DNA from: Opitutaceae bacterium
GTDB lineage: Bacteria; Verrucomicrobiota; Verrucomicrobiia; Opitutales; Opitutaceae
Assembly: GCA_027490995.1 (NCBI GenBank)
Contig: JAIXWY010000011.1
Location: 62,001-126,000, forward strand
DNA length: 64,000 nt
Reading direction: 5' to 3'
The notes below the pieces were generated by a model. That model was not told the DNA's origin, did not search any database, and was given only the letters and a program-made list of their open reading frames with translations. The position numbers and the translations under genes were made by a program. Shown one piece after another: positions 46,871 to 55,341 of the stretch (positions are counted from its first letter, which is position 1; the number at the start of each line of letters is the position of its first letter).

Positions 46871-46887
46871 CCGGCGGTTTCCGCCGG
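46871..46887 (+). terminator. Weak hairpin between the aminotransferase and der
   Basis: CCGGCGG/CCGCCGG stem with a TTT loop, followed by TTC and no long T run. It may slow or stop transcription between the two genes. Confidence 0.3.
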
Positions 46888-46919
46888 TTCGCTCTCCCTG
46901 ATCCGATTCCTATTTTACC

Positions 46920-48431
46920 ATGTCGCGCACCGTTGCCATCGTCGGTCGTCCGAACGTCGGCAAGAGCCGCCTCTTCAATCGGCTTGCGCGCAAGCGGATC
47001 TCGATCGTCCACGACCAACCTGGGGTGACGCGCGACATCATCTCGGCGCCGATCGCCGAGGGCGATTACATGCTGCTCGATACGGGTGGGCTCGGCTTGA
47101 AGGGCGGCGAGACTGGGCGCGAACTGATCGCAGCCTCCGAACGTCAAGTTGCCTTTGCGATCGATGCCGCTGACGTGGTCTTGTTCGTCATCGACGGACT
47201 TGAGGGAATCACCGCGCTTGATGAAAAGATCGCCGGCCAACTGCGTCGTACCGGCAAGTCCATCATCACGGTGGTCAACAAGGCGGATTTCGGCGAAGAG
47301 AAGATCGACGTGGGGCAGGCGCACCGTCTGGGCCTGGGAGAGCCGATCTTTGTGTCCGCCGAGCACGGGCGGGGCGAGGAACTGCTGCGCGACGAGATTC
47401 TCCGCCGTTTGGGCCCCACCGAAACCGGCGAGGTGGCGCTGCGCACGGCGGACGACCCGCTCTGTGTCTGTTTCGTCGGCCGCCCCAATGTGGGTAAATC
47501 CTCCCTCAGTAACCGACTTCTCGCCAGCGATCGTCTCATCGTCAGTCCGGTGCCCGGCACCACGCGAGATGCGGTGGAGATTCCCTTCGAGTTTAAAGGT
47601 CGGGATGGCGCGATGCATCCGTTCCGTCTCATCGACACGGCAGGCATTCGCGCCCAGACCAAGCTGTCGTCGCCCGTGGAGTACTTCTCGCGGCTGCGGT
47701 CCCTCGACGCGATTAAGAACACGGATGTCGTCTTCCTTGTTTTGGACGCGGTCGAGGGCGTGACGCAGCAGGATAAAGCGGTGGCCGGTGAGGCGGTGAA
47801 AGAGCATAAGCCCATCGTGGTCGTGGTGAACAAGTGGGATTTGGTGCACCAGGCTTTCAAGGATCCACTTGGCATCCAGGGTTACGATAGTGAGCGCGAC
47901 TACCGTCAGAAATACGAGAAGGCGGTCTTCGACCGGCTTTTCTTCACCCCCGGTTCGCCGTTGGTGTTTGTGTCAGCAATGAGTGGATACGAGGTCGATC
48001 GCATGCTTAACGCGGCGGTGCGATTGCATCGCGAGCTTGATCGCAAGCTGCCGACCGCTCGCCTCAACGCGGTGTTGGAGCGTCTTGCCGACCGTAACCC
48101 GCCGCCGGCGATTGCGGGTCGGCGTTTCCGGATCTACTACGCGACGCAGACCGGGAATCGTCCCTTCCGGATTAAGCTCTTCTGTAATCGCGAGGAGAAG
48201 CTAACGGAGAGCTACCGGCGTTATCTGGAGGCTGGCATTGTGGAGGAGTTTGGCCTCAACGGCTGTCCGGTGCTGTTTGACCTCGTCGGCAAGGAGCGAG
48301 AGCGCTCGCGAGGCGGCTCGGGCGAGTCTGCCGGCGCGGGGCGCGAGGAGGCGCGGGCGCCGCGTCGGGCGCCGCGGAACCGGCAGAAGCTGCTGGAGAA
48401 ACTTCCCCAGAATGAAACGCTCGAAGATTGA
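46920..48431 (+). CDS. der: GTPase Der (ribosome assembly)
   Basis: The protein is 503 residues and has two GTPase domains in tandem. Domain 1: VGRPNVGKSRLFNRLA (P-loop), LLDTGGL, VNKADF and SAEHG. Domain 2: VGRPNVGKSSLSNRLL, LIDTAGIR, VNKWD and SAMSGYEV. A KH-like domain follows (RFRIYYATQTGNRPFRIKLFCN) and then a basic tail of about 45 residues rich in Arg, Gly and Ala. Der acts in 50S subunit maturation. The last 20 bases overlap the next gene's start, indicating coupling. Confidence 0.96.
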   Translation: MSRTVAIVGRPNVGKSRLFNRLARKRISIVHDQPGVTRDIISAPIAEGDYMLLDTGGLGLKGGETGRELIAASERQVAFAIDAADVVLFVIDGLEGITALDEKIAGQLRRTGKSIITVVNKADFGEEKIDVGQAHRLGLGEPIFVSAEHGRGEELLRDEILRRLGPTETGEVALRTADDPLCVCFVGRPNVGKSSLSNRLLASDRLIVSPVPGTTRDAVEIPFEFKGRDGAMHPFRLIDTAGIRAQTKLSSPVEYFSRLRSLDAIKNTDVVFLVLDAVEGVTQQDKAVAGEAVKEHKPIVVVVNKWDLVHQAFKDPLGIQGYDSERDYRQKYEKAVFDRLFFTPGSPLVFVSAMSGYEVDRMLNAAVRLHRELDRKLPTARLNAVLERLADRNPPPAIAGRRFRIYYATQTGNRPFRIKLFCNREEKLTESYRRYLEAGIVEEFGLNGCPVLFDLVGKERERSRGGSGESAGAGREEARAPRRAPRNRQKLLEKLPQNETLED

Positions 48432-49323
48432 TTACCGAGGGGGCGCGGCGCTGTCCCTGCGCACCCCACGGCTGGAGTTGGTGGTCACGACGGATCGCGG
48501 CCCCCGCGTAGTGTCCTTCCGTGCCGCACGCGGAGGCGGCGAGAATCTCTTCATCGAGTTTCCCGAGGATGCCCCTCGGGCCCACGGCCTCGCCCTTCTG
48601 GGCGGGCATCGCCTGTGGCATGCGCCCGAGGCGATTCCGCGGACCTACCAGCCGGACGACTTGCCCTTGGCGGTGCGTCCGCTGCCGGCCGGGGTCGCGT
48701 TGCGCCAGCCGGTTGAGCCCCTGACTGGACTGGAAAAGGGAATGCGTATTGAGGCGGTTGGCGCCGGGACCATTCGCGTCACCCACTCTCTGACGAACCG
48801 TGGGACGTGGCCGGTGGAAACTGCACCGTGGGCGCTGACCATGCTGCGCCCGGGCGGCTACGCGGTGCTGCCGCTACCGCCCAAGGGAAGTCACGCCGCG
48901 GGCGACCTCCTGCCCGGAGGTGCGCTGATTCCCTGGACCTACACCGATCTTTCCCTGCCGCTCTGGCAGTTCCACCGCGATTTTATTGGCATCGATGTTC
49001 GCCGCGCGAAGGCCGCCCAGAAGCTGGGCCTGACCGCATACCCGGGCTGGTCGGCTTATTGGCTCGACGGTCAGGTTTTCGTGAAGCATGCGCGGCTCAT
49101 TGCCGGAGCCGTGTATCCGGATCTCGGATCAGCATTTGAGGTCTTTACCAACGGTGCGGTGATCGAGCTGGAGACGCTTGGTCCGGTCGTGCGTCTTGAG
49201 CCGGGACGCTCCACCACGCACATCGAGCACTGGACGATCCTGACCGGTGTCTCGCGGCCCGATTCCCCTGCGGCCTTTGCACGCTTGGCTGGGCGGGTGG
49301 GCGCGTGGATGAAAGACCTTTGA
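48412..49323 (+). CDS. DUF4380-like protein (galactose-mutarotase-type fold suspected)
   Basis: The protein is 303 residues from ATG 48412. It begins MKRSKIDYRGGAALSLRTPRL and then has strand-rich sequence with TDRGPRVVSFR, GGHRLWHAPE, HSLTNRGTWPVETAPWALTML and FQVHVKHARLIAG-like segments. The combination of VTTDRGPRV at the start with GHRLWHAPE matches DUF4380 proteins, which are distantly related to aldose-1-epimerases. No signal peptide. It overlaps der and lies 13 bases before fmt, so it sits inside a core-gene run. Function unknown; sugar binding is an inference. Confidence 0.6.
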   Translation: MKRSKIDYRGGAALSLRTPRLELVVTTDRGPRVVSFRAARGGGENLFIEFPEDAPRAHGLALLGGHRLWHAPEAIPRTYQPDDLPLAVRPLPAGVALRQPVEPLTGLEKGMRIEAVGAGTIRVTHSLTNRGTWPVETAPWALTMLRPGGYAVLPLPPKGSHAAGDLLPGGALIPWTYTDLSLPLWQFHRDFIGIDVRRAKAAQKLGLTAYPGWSAYWLDGQVFVKHARLIAGAVYPDLGSAFEVFTNGAVIELETLGPVVRLEPGRSTTHIEHWTILTGVSRPDSPAAFARLAGRVGAWMKDL

Positions 49324-49336
49324 ACCGGAGGGTGCC

Positions 49337-50350
49337 GTGATCGAATCGGAACCCCTCCGAATCGTTTTTCTGGGCTCGGACGCGATCGCGTTGCCACTGC
49401 TTGAGTCGCTGCAGGCCGACCCGCGGGCGATGGCGAGGGTGGTGGGGGTGTTCACGCAACCGGATCGTCCAGCGGGCCGAGGGCAACATGCCTTGCCCGG
49501 GCCGATCAAGGTGTGGGCCCAGCGTGCGGCGCTCCCCGTGCACCAGCCGGAGCGGTTTGATGAGACGGCCCGTCAGGACCTCGCCGCATTGAGGCCCGAC
49601 CTCACGTTGGTCATGGCGTACGGGCACATCCTACGCGATGACGTGATCGCGACGCCCAGGCTGGGCACGCTGAATCTGCACACCTCCATTCTGCCGCGCT
49701 ACCGCGGAGCTTCGCCGATTCAGACCGCCGTGGCCTCGGGCGAGAGCGCGACGGGTGTAACCCTGATGCGCATCGTGCGGGCGCTGGATGCCGGTCCAGT
49801 GGCGGACACTGAGCCGGTTTCCATCGGCCCCCTCGACACCGCGCTCGACGTGGAAGCGCGTCTGGCGGTGGCCAGCGAGCGTGTGGTGTCGCGGGCACTC
49901 CCGCTTTTGCGGACTGGCAACCTGCGCTTTGTCGCGCAGGAGGAGGCGCGGGCGACCTACTGCCGGCGACTCTCCAAGGAGGATGGGGCGTTGGACTTTA
50001 GCCGAGCCGCGCGGGAACTGGCGGCGCGCATCCGCGGGCTGAATCCGTGGCCAGGCTGCGCCTTTCCCTGGGGCGACGGCGTGATCAAGGTCGGACTGGC
50101 CGAGGCCATTGCTGAAGGCGCGACGGGCGTGCCGGGGACGATCATCGCGGCTGGGGAGGCTGGGGTGGACGTCGTGACCGCGGAGGGCGTGGTCCGTTTC
50201 CTTCGGCTGCAGCGTGCGGGCGGACGAATGTTGCCCGCCGGCGAATTCGTCCGCGGCTGTCCGCTCCCGTTGGGGAGCGTACTGATGTCCCGGCCGATGC
50301 GACCGCTGGTTTCGGACCGTCCTTTCCCGCACCGGCCCGCAGGCCATTGA
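49337..50350 (+). CDS. fmt: Methionyl-tRNA formyltransferase
   Basis: The protein is 337 residues from GTG 49337, preceded by CCGGAGGGTGCC (ribosome binding site). It shows VFLGSDAIALPLLESL, GVFTQPDRPAGRGQ, LNLHTSILPRYRGASPIQ (catalytic Asn/His, formyl transfer) and RALDAGPVAD (Asp). The C-terminal OB-like domain contains GLNPWPGCAF and FLRLQRAGGRMLPAGEFVRG. It formylates initiator Met-tRNA using 10-formyl-THF. A def partner is not in the window. A possible weak terminator follows at 50373. Confidence 0.96.
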   Translation: MIESEPLRIVFLGSDAIALPLLESLQADPRAMARVVGVFTQPDRPAGRGQHALPGPIKVWAQRAALPVHQPERFDETARQDLAALRPDLTLVMAYGHILRDDVIATPRLGTLNLHTSILPRYRGASPIQTAVASGESATGVTLMRIVRALDAGPVADTEPVSIGPLDTALDVEARLAVASERVVSRALPLLRTGNLRFVAQEEARATYCRRLSKEDGALDFSRAARELAARIRGLNPWPGCAFPWGDGVIKVGLAEAIAEGATGVPGTIIAAGEAGVDVVTAEGVVRFLRLQRAGGRMLPAGEFVRGCPLPLGSVLMSRPMRPLVSDRPFPHRPAGH

Positions 50351-50372
50351 AGGCCACCCCGAGACAGACTGA

Positions 50373-50403
50373 AAAGCTCCGCTTGTTTTCTCGGCGGGGT
50401 TTT
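50373..50403 (+). terminator. Possible terminator between fmt and the LysM gene
   Basis: AAAGCTCCGC/GCGGGGTTT can pair with two wobble pairs, with a T-rich end (TTTT). The stem is imperfect. Confidence 0.35.
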
Positions 50404-50416
50404 AGCACAGTCCGGC

Positions 50417-50980
50417 ATGCGGTTCCCCTTCTTGCTGCTGCTGTCGCTTGCCGCGGTGACGGTGCGGGGTCAGTCCTCGGTCGACTTCGCCAATCTCCGC
50501 GAAGATGTACGCCTGTTATCACAACGCGTGGGAGAGCTTTCGTTGCGTGTGGAGCAACTGGAGCGAGAAAATGCTCAGTTGCGTGCCCAGACCCAGGGAA
50601 CTGGGCGAGACTATGCCACACTTGCCCAGCTGAACGAGGCGGTGGCGGAGATCAATCGCGTGATCAAGGCCTCGGTTAGTTCCTCCCGCACGGAGACCTT
50701 GGAAACAGTGTCAAAACGCATGGAGCAGCTGGCGCAGCAGACCGATGCGGCGATCCAAGCGGTGGCGAAGGGAGGCGGATCACGAGCTGTCGCGGCGCCG
50801 TCATTTGCGGGCGACTTCCCGAAGGAGGGTATCAGTTACACGGTTCAGAAGGGCGACACCTTGGCGATCATCGCCAAACGGACGGGTGCGCGTACGGCCG
50901 ATATCATCAACGCCAACAAGCTCACCGATCCCTCGCTGATTTTCGTCGGACAGGTCCTCTTCATTCCTGGAGGCAAGTGA
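50417..50980 (+). CDS. Exported coiled-coil LysM protein
   Basis: The protein is 187 residues with a signal peptide (1-18). A coiled coil spans about residues 25-70 (LREDVRLLSQRVGELSLRVEQLERENAQLR) and a second helix follows near 80-115. The C-terminal LysM domain reads ISYTVQKGDTLAIIAKRTGARTADIINANKLTDPSLIFVGQVLFIPG. LysM binds the GlcNAc chains of peptidoglycan. The coiled coil may make it a dimer or link it to a partner. It is located in front of parB with a 10-base gap. Confidence 0.85.
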   Translation: MRFPFLLLLSLAAVTVRGQSSVDFANLREDVRLLSQRVGELSLRVEQLERENAQLRAQTQGTGRDYATLAQLNEAVAEINRVIKASVSSSRTETLETVSKRMEQLAQQTDAAIQAVAKGGGSRAVAAPSFAGDFPKEGISYTVQKGDTLAIIAKRTGARTADIINANKLTDPSLIFVGQVLFIPGGK

Positions 50981-50990
50981 TTTTCCCACT

Positions 50991-51920
50991 ATGGCAGCTC
51001 CCAAATCTCGTTTAGGTCGTGGACTCGGCGGACTGATCGCCGCTGCGGCTCCGAAGTCTGTTGAGGCCAAGCCGGCGGCGGCTTCCTCGCAGGCGAATCC
51101 TGCGCCTGCCGCCCCGGCGGCATCTTCCGGATTCATCGATATCTTGGTCTCGTCAGTCGAGCCAAGTCCCTACCAGGCGCGGCGCGAGATCGTGGCGGAA
51201 CAGTTGCAGGAACTGGCGGAGAGCATTCGTAGCGAGGGCCTGCTGCAACCGATCGTGGTCCGCCGTCACGGTGACAAGTATCAGTTGGTGGCGGGTGAGC
51301 GTCGTTGGAGGGCGTTCCAACTCCTCAAGATCAAGGTGATCCCGGCCCGCGTGGTGGAGGCCAGCAATGCCTCGTCGGCAGCGCTTGGTTTGATTGAGAA
51401 CTTGCAGCGCGAAGGCCTGAATCCCGTCGAAGAGGCGTACGGTTACGCCAGCTTGATCCGGGACTTTGATCTTACGCAGGAGGCGGCGGCGGAGCGGGTG
51501 GGGCGCAGTCGGGCCGCGGTGGCCAACTCGCTCCGGCTGCTGTCGCTCGACGCGGAGAGTCAGGGGTATCTTTCGAAAGGTCTTTTGAGCGTCGGACACG
51601 CCAAGGTATTGCTCGGCGTTGAGGATGCTGCGCAGCGTGCGGTGATGGCTCGCCGCGTGATTGAAGAAGGATTGAGCGTGAGGGGGACCGAGCGCCTCGT
51701 GCTCGCACGGAAGGACGGTGCTCCGGTATCCAATGGTCCGGCCAAGAAGGTGCCGGCAGTCGAGGCCGCTGCCGTGGCCAGCATTGAGCGTAAACTGGTC
51801 TCGCGGCTCGGAGCGCGCGTCTCGCTGCGACACTCACCAAAACGCGGTCGGATCGTGATCGAGTACGCCGGCAACGACGATCTGCACCGGATTCTTGAAA
51901 AGCTTGGTGTAGAGGCCTGA
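50991..51920 (+). CDS. parB: Chromosome partition protein ParB
   Basis: The protein is 309 residues. The N-terminal KSRLGRGLGGLI is the ParA-stimulating motif region of ParB, then SPYQARREIVAEQLQELAESIRSEGLLQPIVVR and VAGERRWRAF (the GERRxRA CTP-binding motif), ENLQREGLNPVEEAYGY, and a helix-turn-helix (LTQEAAAERVGRSRAAVANSLRLL) that binds parS. The C-terminal dimerisation part is VSRLGARVSLRHSPKRGRIVIEYAGNDDLHRILEKLG. A parA gene is not adjacent: the upstream gene is the LysM gene and the downstream one a SulP transporter gene. A terminator follows at 51976. Confidence 0.94.
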   Translation: MAAPKSRLGRGLGGLIAAAAPKSVEAKPAAASSQANPAPAAPAASSGFIDILVSSVEPSPYQARREIVAEQLQELAESIRSEGLLQPIVVRRHGDKYQLVAGERRWRAFQLLKIKVIPARVVEASNASSAALGLIENLQREGLNPVEEAYGYASLIRDFDLTQEAAAERVGRSRAAVANSLRLLSLDAESQGYLSKGLLSVGHAKVLLGVEDAAQRAVMARRVIEEGLSVRGTERLVLARKDGAPVSNGPAKKVPAVEAAAVASIERKLVSRLGARVSLRHSPKRGRIVIEYAGNDDLHRILEKLGVEA

Positions 51921-51975
51921 TCCCGGCCGTCTTCTCAAACTCTCCGGGCGTTTACCCCGACCCGGCCGCATTATT

Positions 51976-51996
51976 CCCACTGCATCAGTGGGTTTT
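51976..51996 (+). terminator. Terminator after parB
   Basis: CCCACTG/CAGTGGG stem, three-base loop, then TTTT. Confidence 0.6.
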
Positions 51997-52022
51997 AATT
52001 CCCTATTTTTTCGGGGAATTAA
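51995..52022 (+). other. Second hairpin directly after the parB terminator
   Basis: TTAATTCCC/GGGAATTAA stem with a T-rich loop, overlapping the T run of the parB terminator by two bases and ending 39 bases before the SulP start. It may be part of the SulP 5' leader. No known riboswitch pattern was seen. Confidence 0.35.
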
Positions 52023-52061
52023 CTTGGCAGGGAGACCAAACCGCCTTCCTTTTGCGCCACG

Positions 52062-54002
52062 ATGTGGTGGCGCAGGGTGCGAGAGCGGATTTTACCGCGC
52101 CGGGCGGAGGCCCGGGCGGAAAGGGTACTGACTGAGGCCGTGGATGGCCTCAGCGACGTCGCGGACTACCTACGCTACGACCCCGTGCCGCCGGTCTGGC
52201 GGGAGTTGCGGAAGTACTCTTGGGCCAAGCTGCGGGCGGATGCCTTCGCCGCCGCGATGGTCGCGATTGTCACGATCCCGCAGGCGCTGGGTTTTGCGCT
52301 CGTGGTGGGGATTCCCGTGCAGGCGGTCTTGATCACGGCGGTGATCGGCGGAGCGGTCTGTGCCATTCTTGGGACCTCGCGTCACCTGGTTTTTGGGCCG
52401 ACCAACACCGTCTCGATCATTCTTGCGGGGGCTTTGTTGACGGTCACGGCGTCGCCGCTCACGCCGCTCCAGAAGGTGCTCGTGGTGGGTTTCATGATGG
52501 GGGTGGTGCAGCTCGCGGCGGGCTTCTTCAAGTTGGGGACGCTGACGCACTTCATTTCGCGCACGGTGATCGTGGCTTACGTGACTGCGGTCGGTGTGTT
52601 GATTGCAGCGGGGCAGGTGGGGAATCTCTTGGGCCTGGGACGACCAGAGGATGTCAGTCTACCGGGGATTGTGGCGCACATCGCGGTGAGCGTCGTCCGG
52701 TTCGACCTGAACCCCATGACTGCCGGGGTGGGGGTGGCGAGTCTGTTGCTGATGATTCTGATCCGAAAGCTGCGCCCGCGTTGGCCAGAAGGATTGATCG
52801 TGCTGGGGATCGGCGGCGCTTTGTCGCTTGGATACAATCTCGCCGCGTTTCATGTGCCGCTGGTGCGTGATGTGGGTGATGTGGTGGGGCACATGCCAAT
52901 TTTCGTGGGCTTTCCAACGAACGAAGCAGGTCTGGCGCTGATCCCGCAGTTGGCGAGCGTGGCCTTCGCGGCAGCGATTCTCGGCATGCTGGAGACGGTC
53001 TCGATCTCCAAGTCGCTCGCCGCCCGCTCCGGGCAGAAGATTAATCCCAATCAGGAGTTGGTCGCCATGGGGGCGGGCAATTTGGCGGCAACGGCGTTCG
53101 GCGCGATGCCGGGCTCAAGTTCGTTCGTGCGTAGCGCGGTCTGCTACGAGGCCGGCGCCAAGACCCAGCTCGCCTCGATCTTTTCCAGCGGAATCGTGTT
53201 GGCGTTGCTGGTGGTGACGGCGGCGGCCGTCGAAGTGATTCCCGTCGCCTCGCTGGCGGCATACCTGATCCTGATCGCGATCCGCCTGATCAACTGGGAG
53301 CAGATCCACATTACGCGGCGGGCGACGCGGTCTGACGGAGTCGTCTTTTGGGTGACACTGATCGCCGCGCTCTTCCTCCAACTCGACACGGCGGTGTACG
53401 TGGGCATCGGCACGTCGTTGGTGCTTTTTCTGCGCAAAGCGAGTGCCCCGTCGCTGGTCGAGTATGGGTTTAACGACCAGGGACAACTTGCGGAGTTGGA
53501 AGATCGCGGCAAGCGACGGGACGCCGCGATTTCGATCGTCCACGTGGAGGGTGAATTGTTCTTTGGCGCGGCCGACCTATTCCAAGAGCAGGTCCGGTAC
53601 TTGGCGGCTGACGACCAGATCCGGGTGGTGATTCTGCGCATGAAGAACGCGCGACATCTGGATGCTACGACGGTTCTCTCGCTGTTGCAGCTGCACGACT
53701 ACCTGCGGAAGACCAAGCGCCACCTGTTAATCAGCGGCATCAACGAGGACGTGGAAACGGTCCTGCGGCGCTCTGGAGCCCGTCGGAGGATCGGAGCGGA
53801 GAATATCTTTCCGGCTGAGGCGAACCTTACGATGAGCACGAAACGCGCGTTGCTCAGAGCGAGGGCCCTGCTGGAGGAGGACAAGGCGCTTGCGGGAGGA
53901 AAGGCGGATGTGAGGATCTTCTACGACCGCAAGCGTGGCGGTCAGGGTGAGTCGGCGGCCTCCCAGGCCCCCGGCGCTCCGGTGGAAGACTATCAGATCT
54001 GA
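52062..54002 (+). CDS. SulP-family inorganic anion transporter with STAS domain
   Basis: The protein is 646 residues. About 55 residues precede the membrane domain (11-14 segments, about 60-440) with AAMVAIVTIPQALGFALVVGIPVQ, the SulP signature region, plus SRHLVFGPTNTVSI and GMLETVSISKSLAARSGQKINPNQELVAMGAGNLAATAFGAMP. A STAS domain follows (AAISIVHVEGELFFGAADLFQEQ, VVILRMKNARHLDATTVLSLLQL). The C-terminal tail of 60 residues is charged. The family transports sulfate, bicarbonate or other anions. Substrate is not readable. No operon partner; secG follows by 65 bases but has a possible promoter of its own. Confidence 0.92.
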   Translation: MWWRRVRERILPRRAEARAERVLTEAVDGLSDVADYLRYDPVPPVWRELRKYSWAKLRADAFAAAMVAIVTIPQALGFALVVGIPVQAVLITAVIGGAVCAILGTSRHLVFGPTNTVSIILAGALLTVTASPLTPLQKVLVVGFMMGVVQLAAGFFKLGTLTHFISRTVIVAYVTAVGVLIAAGQVGNLLGLGRPEDVSLPGIVAHIAVSVVRFDLNPMTAGVGVASLLLMILIRKLRPRWPEGLIVLGIGGALSLGYNLAAFHVPLVRDVGDVVGHMPIFVGFPTNEAGLALIPQLASVAFAAAILGMLETVSISKSLAARSGQKINPNQELVAMGAGNLAATAFGAMPGSSSFVRSAVCYEAGAKTQLASIFSSGIVLALLVVTAAAVEVIPVASLAAYLILIAIRLINWEQIHITRRATRSDGVVFWVTLIAALFLQLDTAVYVGIGTSLVLFLRKASAPSLVEYGFNDQGQLAELEDRGKRRDAAISIVHVEGELFFGAADLFQEQVRYLAADDQIRVVILRMKNARHLDATTVLSLLQLHDYLRKTKRHLLISGINEDVETVLRRSGARRRIGAENIFPAEANLTMSTKRALLRARALLEEDKALAGGKADVRIFYDRKRGGQGESAASQAPGAPVEDYQI

Positions 54003-54025
54003 GTGGGATCGTCGCGAGGTGGGCA

Positions 54026-54057
54026 TTGACAACGGGCGGGGTGGACGGTTTTTTACT
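54026..54057 (+). promoter_or_regulatory. Possible promoter of secG
   Basis: A perfect TTGACA (-35, 54026-54031) is followed by a T-rich stretch; the best -10 (TTTACT, 54052-54057) is 20 bases away and poor. Confidence 0.3.
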
Positions 54058-54067
54058 CTGTTTCCCC

Positions 54068-54409
54068 ATGAGCATCGTCATCGGCATCCTCACGTTCGTT
54101 CTCATCCTGCTCTCGCTCTTCATCGTGCTGGTCGTGCTGGCGCAGAAGTCGAAGGACGGCGGCGTGGGTGCGGCCCTGGGCGGCGGAGCGACTGAGGCAG
54201 CATTCGGTGCGGAGACGGGCAACGTCCTCTCCCGGGCTACCATCAACGCCTCGATCGCCTTCTTCATCCTGAGCTTTGCGCTCTACTTGGGCCACATTTA
54301 CCAGCGCAAGCAGGCGGCGACCACGGGTGGCACGCTGCCGACGATCACCGTCCCGGCCGCGACCCCGGCTCCAGCGACGCCGGCTCCGACGGCTCCCAAG
54401 GCTCCGTAA
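54068..54409 (+). CDS. secG: Protein-export membrane protein SecG
   Basis: The protein is 113 residues from ATG 54068. Two membrane helices flank the conserved loop VLAQKSKDGGVGAALGGGATEAAFGAETGNVLSRAT, which is the canonical SecG region. The C-terminal tail is long and rich in Thr, Pro and Ala. It belongs to the SecYEG translocon. Followed 14 bases later by the LolA-like gene and further by a HAD phosphatase gene; these three likely form a transcript. Confidence 0.95.
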   Translation: MSIVIGILTFVLILLSLFIVLVVLAQKSKDGGVGAALGGGATEAAFGAETGNVLSRATINASIAFFILSFALYLGHIYQRKQAATTGGTLPTITVPAATPAPATPAPTAPKAP

Positions 54410-54423
54410 AGCCGATTGGAGCG

Positions 54424-55341
54424 GTGATGAAGGTCCCACGGAGGTTCCGGCGCTTGCCGCGAGCCGCTGCGGGCTGGGGGCTAATCGTTGGCGTGTTGCT
54501 CGCTGGGTTGGGTACGGTCGGCTCCGCGCAGCCGCAGTCCAGACGCGTTCGTCCCCCTCCTGATTACGTGCAACTTTCCCCGCCCGATCAGGCGGAGGGT
54601 CGCGCGATCTTAGAATCGTTTCGGCGTAGCGACCTCGGGGGTGATTGCCACCTTGAGTTTCAACTTCGCGTGCTCCCACGGCGTGGCGACGAGCGGCTGG
54701 TGGCAGGTCGGCTCTGGCAACAGGTTGCTCGTGACGGGGTGGCGCGGCGGGTGGAGTTGTTTGCGGGAGCGACCCCGGACTCACCGCTGGCCCTGCGCCT
54801 CTTGCTCCGGGGTGGCGACCCGGTGGGAATCTGGCGCTGGCGGGCCGACTCGGCTGGCGCCGCCGAGCGCCTCGGTGGAGCTGCGATGTTTGAGGGCTTG
54901 GTCGGGACGGATGTGACGGCCTTTGACCTACAGATGCCCTTTCTGGAGTGGCGTGAGTTTGCCTACGAAGGGCTGAAGAAAGTCCGGGGGCGTCCGACGC
55001 ACGCCTTTCTGCTCTATCCCCCGGAGACTGTCGCCGGCGTACGTGCTGACTTGGTTGCGGTCCGGGTTTTCATCGATGCCCAGTTTCAGGCTTTGGTTCA
55101 GGTGGAGCATCTCGGTGAGGGCGCCAGGACCCTGCGCTCGGTGCATGTCAATGACCTCAAGCGGCTGGGTGAGCGCTGGATCGTGAAGAGCCTGGATGTG
55201 CGTGATGAGGTGACCCGCAACAAGACGCGGATCACGTTCGTCGGTGCCGCGCTGGATACAGAATTTGCCGAGGCACTGTTCACGCCCGAGGAACTCGGGG
55301 CTGTGATCACCCCGCCCGAACTCACCTTGCTTGCGCCATGA
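54424..55341 (+). CDS. Exported LolA-like outer membrane lipoprotein-sorting protein
   Basis: The protein is 305 residues starting with GTG 54424 (ATG 54427 next to it). A signal peptide (VGVLLAGLGTVGSA) is followed by a proline-rich stretch and a beta-rich domain. Features: ILESFRRSDLGGDCHLEFQLRVLPRRGDERLVAGRLWQQVARDGV, then RLGGAAMFEGLVGTDVTAFDLQMPFLEWREFAYEGLKKVRGRPTHAFLLYPP and LDVRDEVTRNKTRITFVGAALD. This is the pattern of the 'outer membrane lipoprotein-sorting protein' group, with a LolA/LolB-like fold. Its direct partner is not known. It lies in front of the HAD gene with a 4-base overlap. Confidence 0.65.
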   Translation: MMKVPRRFRRLPRAAAGWGLIVGVLLAGLGTVGSAQPQSRRVRPPPDYVQLSPPDQAEGRAILESFRRSDLGGDCHLEFQLRVLPRRGDERLVAGRLWQQVARDGVARRVELFAGATPDSPLALRLLLRGGDPVGIWRWRADSAGAAERLGGAAMFEGLVGTDVTAFDLQMPFLEWREFAYEGLKKVRGRPTHAFLLYPPETVAGVRADLVAVRVFIDAQFQALVQVEHLGEGARTLRSVHVNDLKRLGERWIVKSLDVRDEVTRNKTRITFVGAALDTEFAEALFTPEELGAVITPPELTLLAP

